Part shown: piece by piece, positions 60,865 to 64,000 of the stretch
How the letters are laid out: the number at the start of each line of letters is the position of its first letter
Position numbering within the stretch: position 1 is the stretch's first letter
Translations under genes and position numbers: made by a program
Notes under the pieces: model-generated
Told to the model about the DNA's origin: nothing
What the model saw: the letters and a program-made list of their open reading frames with translations, nothing else
Databases searched by the model: none
NCBI GenBank assembly: GCA_963739095.1
Contig: CAVTZF010000026.1
Span: 1-64,000, forward strand
Reading direction: 5' to 3'
Source: JACVRW01 sp963739095
GTDB taxonomy: Bacteria > Actinomycetota > Thermoleophilia > Solirubrobacterales > Thermoleophilaceae
Length of the DNA: 64,000 nt

Positions 60865-63800
60865 GGAATCGTCACCGGCTCGAGTACGACCGGGCTGTGC
60901 AGCGTGTAGTCCAGCTCGTCGGCCTGGCTGGTGCCGGGGGGTGTCAGCACGTCGATTGCCTTCGGCACGGTGCCCGGATCGACGGTGCACCTCGGGTCGC
61001 TACTCGGGGCGCTGCAGACGCCGAACTGGAAGGCCTGGGGAGTGGACTGGAAGCCGCGCGCCTGATCCGGGCTGAAGCCGTCCTGGCCGGTGAGCACGAC
61101 GGTGAAGGCCCAGCCGGGTCCGGGGGTCCCGAGGCTCGCCTTCGTGACGCTGAAGGTGATGTAGCGCGAGATCGCATTGCCGTTGATGTTCACGGTCCCA
61201 AGCGTGGCGCCGCCGGCATCGACATAGCGCTGCCCGAACCCCTGAACCTCGATCAGCCTGCTCCACGCGCCCGCCGGGGCGATCGCGTAGTTGCGCTGTG
61301 GGAACGACGCCGCGGTCGAGGTCTGGGCCGCGCCCGGCACATGGACGTAGACGTCGACCAGCTGCGCGCCGAGCGGGCTGCCGAAGGTGGGTGACAGATC
61401 GCGCGTGCGGACCCTGAAGATGATCCGGTCGCCGGAGTCGAAGACCTGGAATTGCTGGAGGTCGTAGGCGCCGGGCTTGAAGTTGTCCGAGGTCGGATAG
61501 GCGTAGTTGCCGGGACCGTTGTCGTCGCCGTCCGGGTCTCCGACCTCGAAGAGCAGCGTGCCGGGAACGAAGTCGAACACGACCGTGCGCACCTCGCGCG
61601 CGGTCGCGCCCGCCCGGCTGGTGGCCACGATGTTCAGGACATAGGTACCGCCCGTGAGCGGCACGGTGAGGCTGAAGCTGCCGTCCGGCGCGGCGGGTGG
61701 TCGTGTGAGTCGTGGTCCGCGTGTTGTCGTCCAGGTTCGAGGCGGCGACCGCGATCGAGTTACCGGGCGCCGACGTGCCCGTGACTTCGACGCTGTCCTC
61801 GACCGCAGAGTTGTCTGCGGGAGAGGTGACTGTGAGCGGGGTCTCCGCCTGCGTGCGCTTGACGTAGCGCCGGAGCGTGTAGCGCGGCCGGTCGAGGACC
61901 CGGCCGGCCGAGACGTCGAGCATCAGCCGCACGAACTGCCCGGCCGACCAGGTCAGCGCCGAGGCGGAGCCCGCGGGCTTGCCGTTCTCGAAGCCGATCG
62001 ACGCGAGCGTGGGATCGCTTCCGAACGGCGATCGCGCCAGATCGGGCAGCTCCCACGCCTGCTCGGGTATCAGCCCCACGCCGGACGACATGTTCCGCAT
62101 CGCCTCCAGCCGCCGCACGGCCGCGCCGAGGTCGCCGGTGTCGAGCTCCCACTGGCCGCGTTCGCCCGCCAGCACCGGCCAGACGTGGCCGTTGCCCTCG
62201 CCCACGGGCGCCCACGGGCGCCCGTCGCTGGAGCGATCGCCGTAGCCGTCGCCGTTGTAGCGCAGGAAGCCCGCCCCGCTGTCGGTCTCGCGCCGGATCG
62301 TCGCGTCGACGACGGGCAGCGAGCGCAGCAGGTCCGGGTCGCGCTTCGACAGGACGCCGAGCCGCGCCAACTCGAGGAAGCCGGCGTCGATCACCTCGCG
62401 CTGGTCGAGCGTCGGCCCGCCGTTGCCCAGGCTGTACGAGATCATCGCGTTCGGATCGCCGGTCTTCGAGAGCCGGATGAAGTAGGGCTCGGGGCTCAGC
62501 GAGCCGTTCGAGGTCACGGTCCAGTCCTTGATCTTGCGCTGGAACTCGTCCGCCACGCCGCGCCAGACCGCCGCGGAGACGCCGTCGCCGTTGCGATCGG
62601 CGATGCGCGCCGCGGCCAGCAGGCCGGCGATCTCGGCGGCGATGGTCGAGGGCGAGAAGCCACTCTGCTCCTCCCAGCGCTCGGGCCCGAACGCCGGCCC
62701 GCGGCTGATCACGAAGTTGGCCGCCGGTTTGACGTGGTTCTCGTAGAAGTCGCGGCCGGTCAGCCCGACGTCGAGCGCCATGATGAGCGGGTAGGAGCAC
62801 TCGTCGAGCTGGGTGCCGAAAGAGTCGGGCGCGAGGGCGCCGTTCGTGAGGCTGTTGCGGGGCATCGACCCGTCCGGCAGCTGCTGGCGCTCGAACAGGA
62901 AGCGCGTCATCGCCCGTGCGGTACGGCGGTCGCCGGCGAGCAGGAGAGCCGACCAGGCCTCATAGAGGTCGCGCGCGAACACCTCGCGGTACGAGCCGAA
63001 GTAGGTGCTGTTCGGGTCGCCGGCGGAGACCGCCTGCCCCCAGGGCGAGGCAAGTGCCGCCGCCACGGCGCCCGGGAAGGTCTTGTCCTCCGCCGCCTTC
63101 ACGTAGTTCGCGCTGAGGTAGTACTCGTCGACCAGGTTGCGCCAGCGCCCCGGCGAGACGCCCTTGGGACGCCGCGGCTTCACGAGGCGCGCGTCGTAGG
63201 CGCGCCAGCCGCGCGTGTACTCGCGCTCGAGGCTCCCGAAGCGCTCATTCAGGGTGCGGCGGGTCGCGTCCACGGCGGCCGCGCGGTGCTCACCAAACCC
63301 GAGCGCCAGCTCGAAGCTGCCGTCGCGCCCAAGGTCGATGCGCGCCGTCTGGACCAGGTTGCCCTGCGCGGCCTGCGCGAAGCGCTCCGTCAGGCGCCGG
63401 TCCGCGTCGAGCTGTGTCAGCCCGTCGCTGGCCTGGCCCGCGAAGCCGTTGGAGACCTCCAGGAACGGTCGCGAGGCGTCCAGCGCGCTATGCACCGGCA
63501 CGGCGTAGTCGCGGTTGGCCGCGTTGGTCTCGGTGACCGGGTCGGAGCCGACAAGCAGCGTGTGGCCGCCGGCCCGGGCTATGTCACCGCTGTCAGGACC
63601 GCCGTTCCCCGTGCCCCCGCCGCCGTTGCCGTTCAGCGTGGGGTCGAAGCGGACATAGAGCCGGAGGTTGCGGCCGTCGTGTCTGCCCAGCGGCTCGAAG
63701 CGCGACCGCATCAGCACCGTCGGTCGGGCCGGGTCGGTCACGTAGTCCGTGACGATGCGGTAGCGACCGCTCTTGGCCGTCGAGGTGACACGGCATGTGA

Positions 63801-64000
63801 GCGCGCGCTCGTCGAGCGCCCGCGCCGTGTGGGTCATGTCGCGGGTCTGCAGGTCGGTGAAGGTCCGCCCGTCGGTGACCACGAACTGCAGCGTCTCGTT
63901 GTTGGTGTTGTCGTTGGTGGGGAAGTAGACGTCGCTGAGGACGCCATCGGCGACGGTGAACCAGACCTTCGAGCGCCGGTTGCGGGCGGTGCCCACGCAG
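60861..64000 (-). CDS. Glucodextranase/glucoamylase-like GH15 enzyme, N-terminus beyond the window, one frameshift
   Basis: More than 1040 residues visible. N-terminal beta-sandwich (RRSKVWFTVADGVLSDVYFP), then the (alpha/alpha)6 GH15 catalytic domain with GPERWEEQSGFSPSTIAAEI (probable general acid Glu) and GHVWPVLAGERGQWELDTGD (probable base Glu). An Ig-like domain (TVTSPADNSAVEDSVEVTGT) and a glucodextranase C-terminal domain (LFEVGDPDGDDNGPGNYAYP, QLVDVYVHVPGAAQTSTAAS) follow. The break is at GGG 61695-61697: one extra base separates HTTT from AAPDGSFSLTVPL. It should release glucose from alpha-glucans outside the cell. The signal peptide and start lie past position 64000. Confidence 0.88.

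Overview
The window is high-GC (roughly 70%) bacterial chromosome with densely packed, often 4-bp-overlapping genes and frequent GTG/TTG starts. Gene content points to Actinobacteria, most likely class Thermoleophilia (Solirubrobacterales/Gaiellales). The pointers are a secreted protein with NNTV/ITGSKI-type and ANTAGTAD repeats, a DUF1385 protein, DUF459-type SGNH proteins next to an MBOAT acyltransferase, an alpha/beta-hydrolase fused to an adenylate cyclase, and a MerR regulator with a Rossmann-like C-terminal half. No rRNA, tRNA, CRISPR array, transposase or phage gene was seen.

Layout. 0-9.3 kb: a sugar-catabolic locus with a 1-phosphofructokinase-like PfkB kinase, a ManA-type isomerase, an FGGY kinase, a lipoprotein-dependent sugar ABC importer, a ribokinase-like enzyme, a LacD/YihT-type class I aldolase and a SorC-type regulator. 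9.3-11.3 kb: mntH-mntR metal uptake and control. 11.4-20.9 kb: a long minus-strand run for tetrapyrroles and cytochrome c maturation (ccmA-B-C-D, hemA, hemC, two ECF sigma factors, fused cobA-hemD, a SAM hydrolase, birA). 20.9-24.4 kb: VOC protein, Ohr peroxidase, and a DrrAB-type exporter opposite a TetR gene with a large palindromic operator. 24.4-26.7 kb: mogA, moaC, siroheme synthase and a tiny Cys-rich protein. 27-36.9 kb: aldehyde dehydrogenase, rarA, hydrolase, M20 peptidase, DUF1385, an FtsH with an unusual N-terminus, lipid kinase, cupin, methylmalonyl-CoA epimerase. 36.9-38.5 kb: a damaged repeat protein between two copies of an 18-bp repeat, then a broken PAP2 phosphatase. 38.5-41.4 kb: ychF, a secreted Cys protein, cupin, MarR and DUF1428. 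41.6-47.3 kb: a surface O-acylation module (MBOAT plus three SGNH proteins) and a SpoIID protein. 47.3-53.6 kb: hydrolase-cyclase, then an overlapping operon of a ThDP enzyme, succinate-semialdehyde dehydrogenase and a bifunctional CoA-hydrolase/GNAT. This operon resembles the 2-oxoglutarate decarboxylase/SSADH bypass of the TCA cycle. 53.7-56.6 kb: an MFS transporter with a cyclic-nucleotide-binding tail, overlapping a carnosine-synthase-like ATP-grasp ligase. 56.7-64 kb: a PG-binding/M23 peptidase, fumC, a zinc-ribbon/PAS-like protein, a MerR regulator and a secreted glucodextranase-like GH15 enzyme that runs off the window.

A striking feature is the number of single-base reading-frame breaks in otherwise well-conserved genes. 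At least eighteen can be placed. Most are one extra base, often in GGG/CCC runs, and they hit the importer, the aldolase, the CoA-hydrolase, DUF1428 and others. The protein sequence is conserved on both sides of each break, which favours consensus errors over real gene decay. I therefore describe the reconstructed genes and flag each break. The most interesting biology is the ThDP-enzyme/SSADH/CoA-hydrolase operon, the MFS-cNMP/ATP-grasp pair and the sugar locus of unknown substrate.
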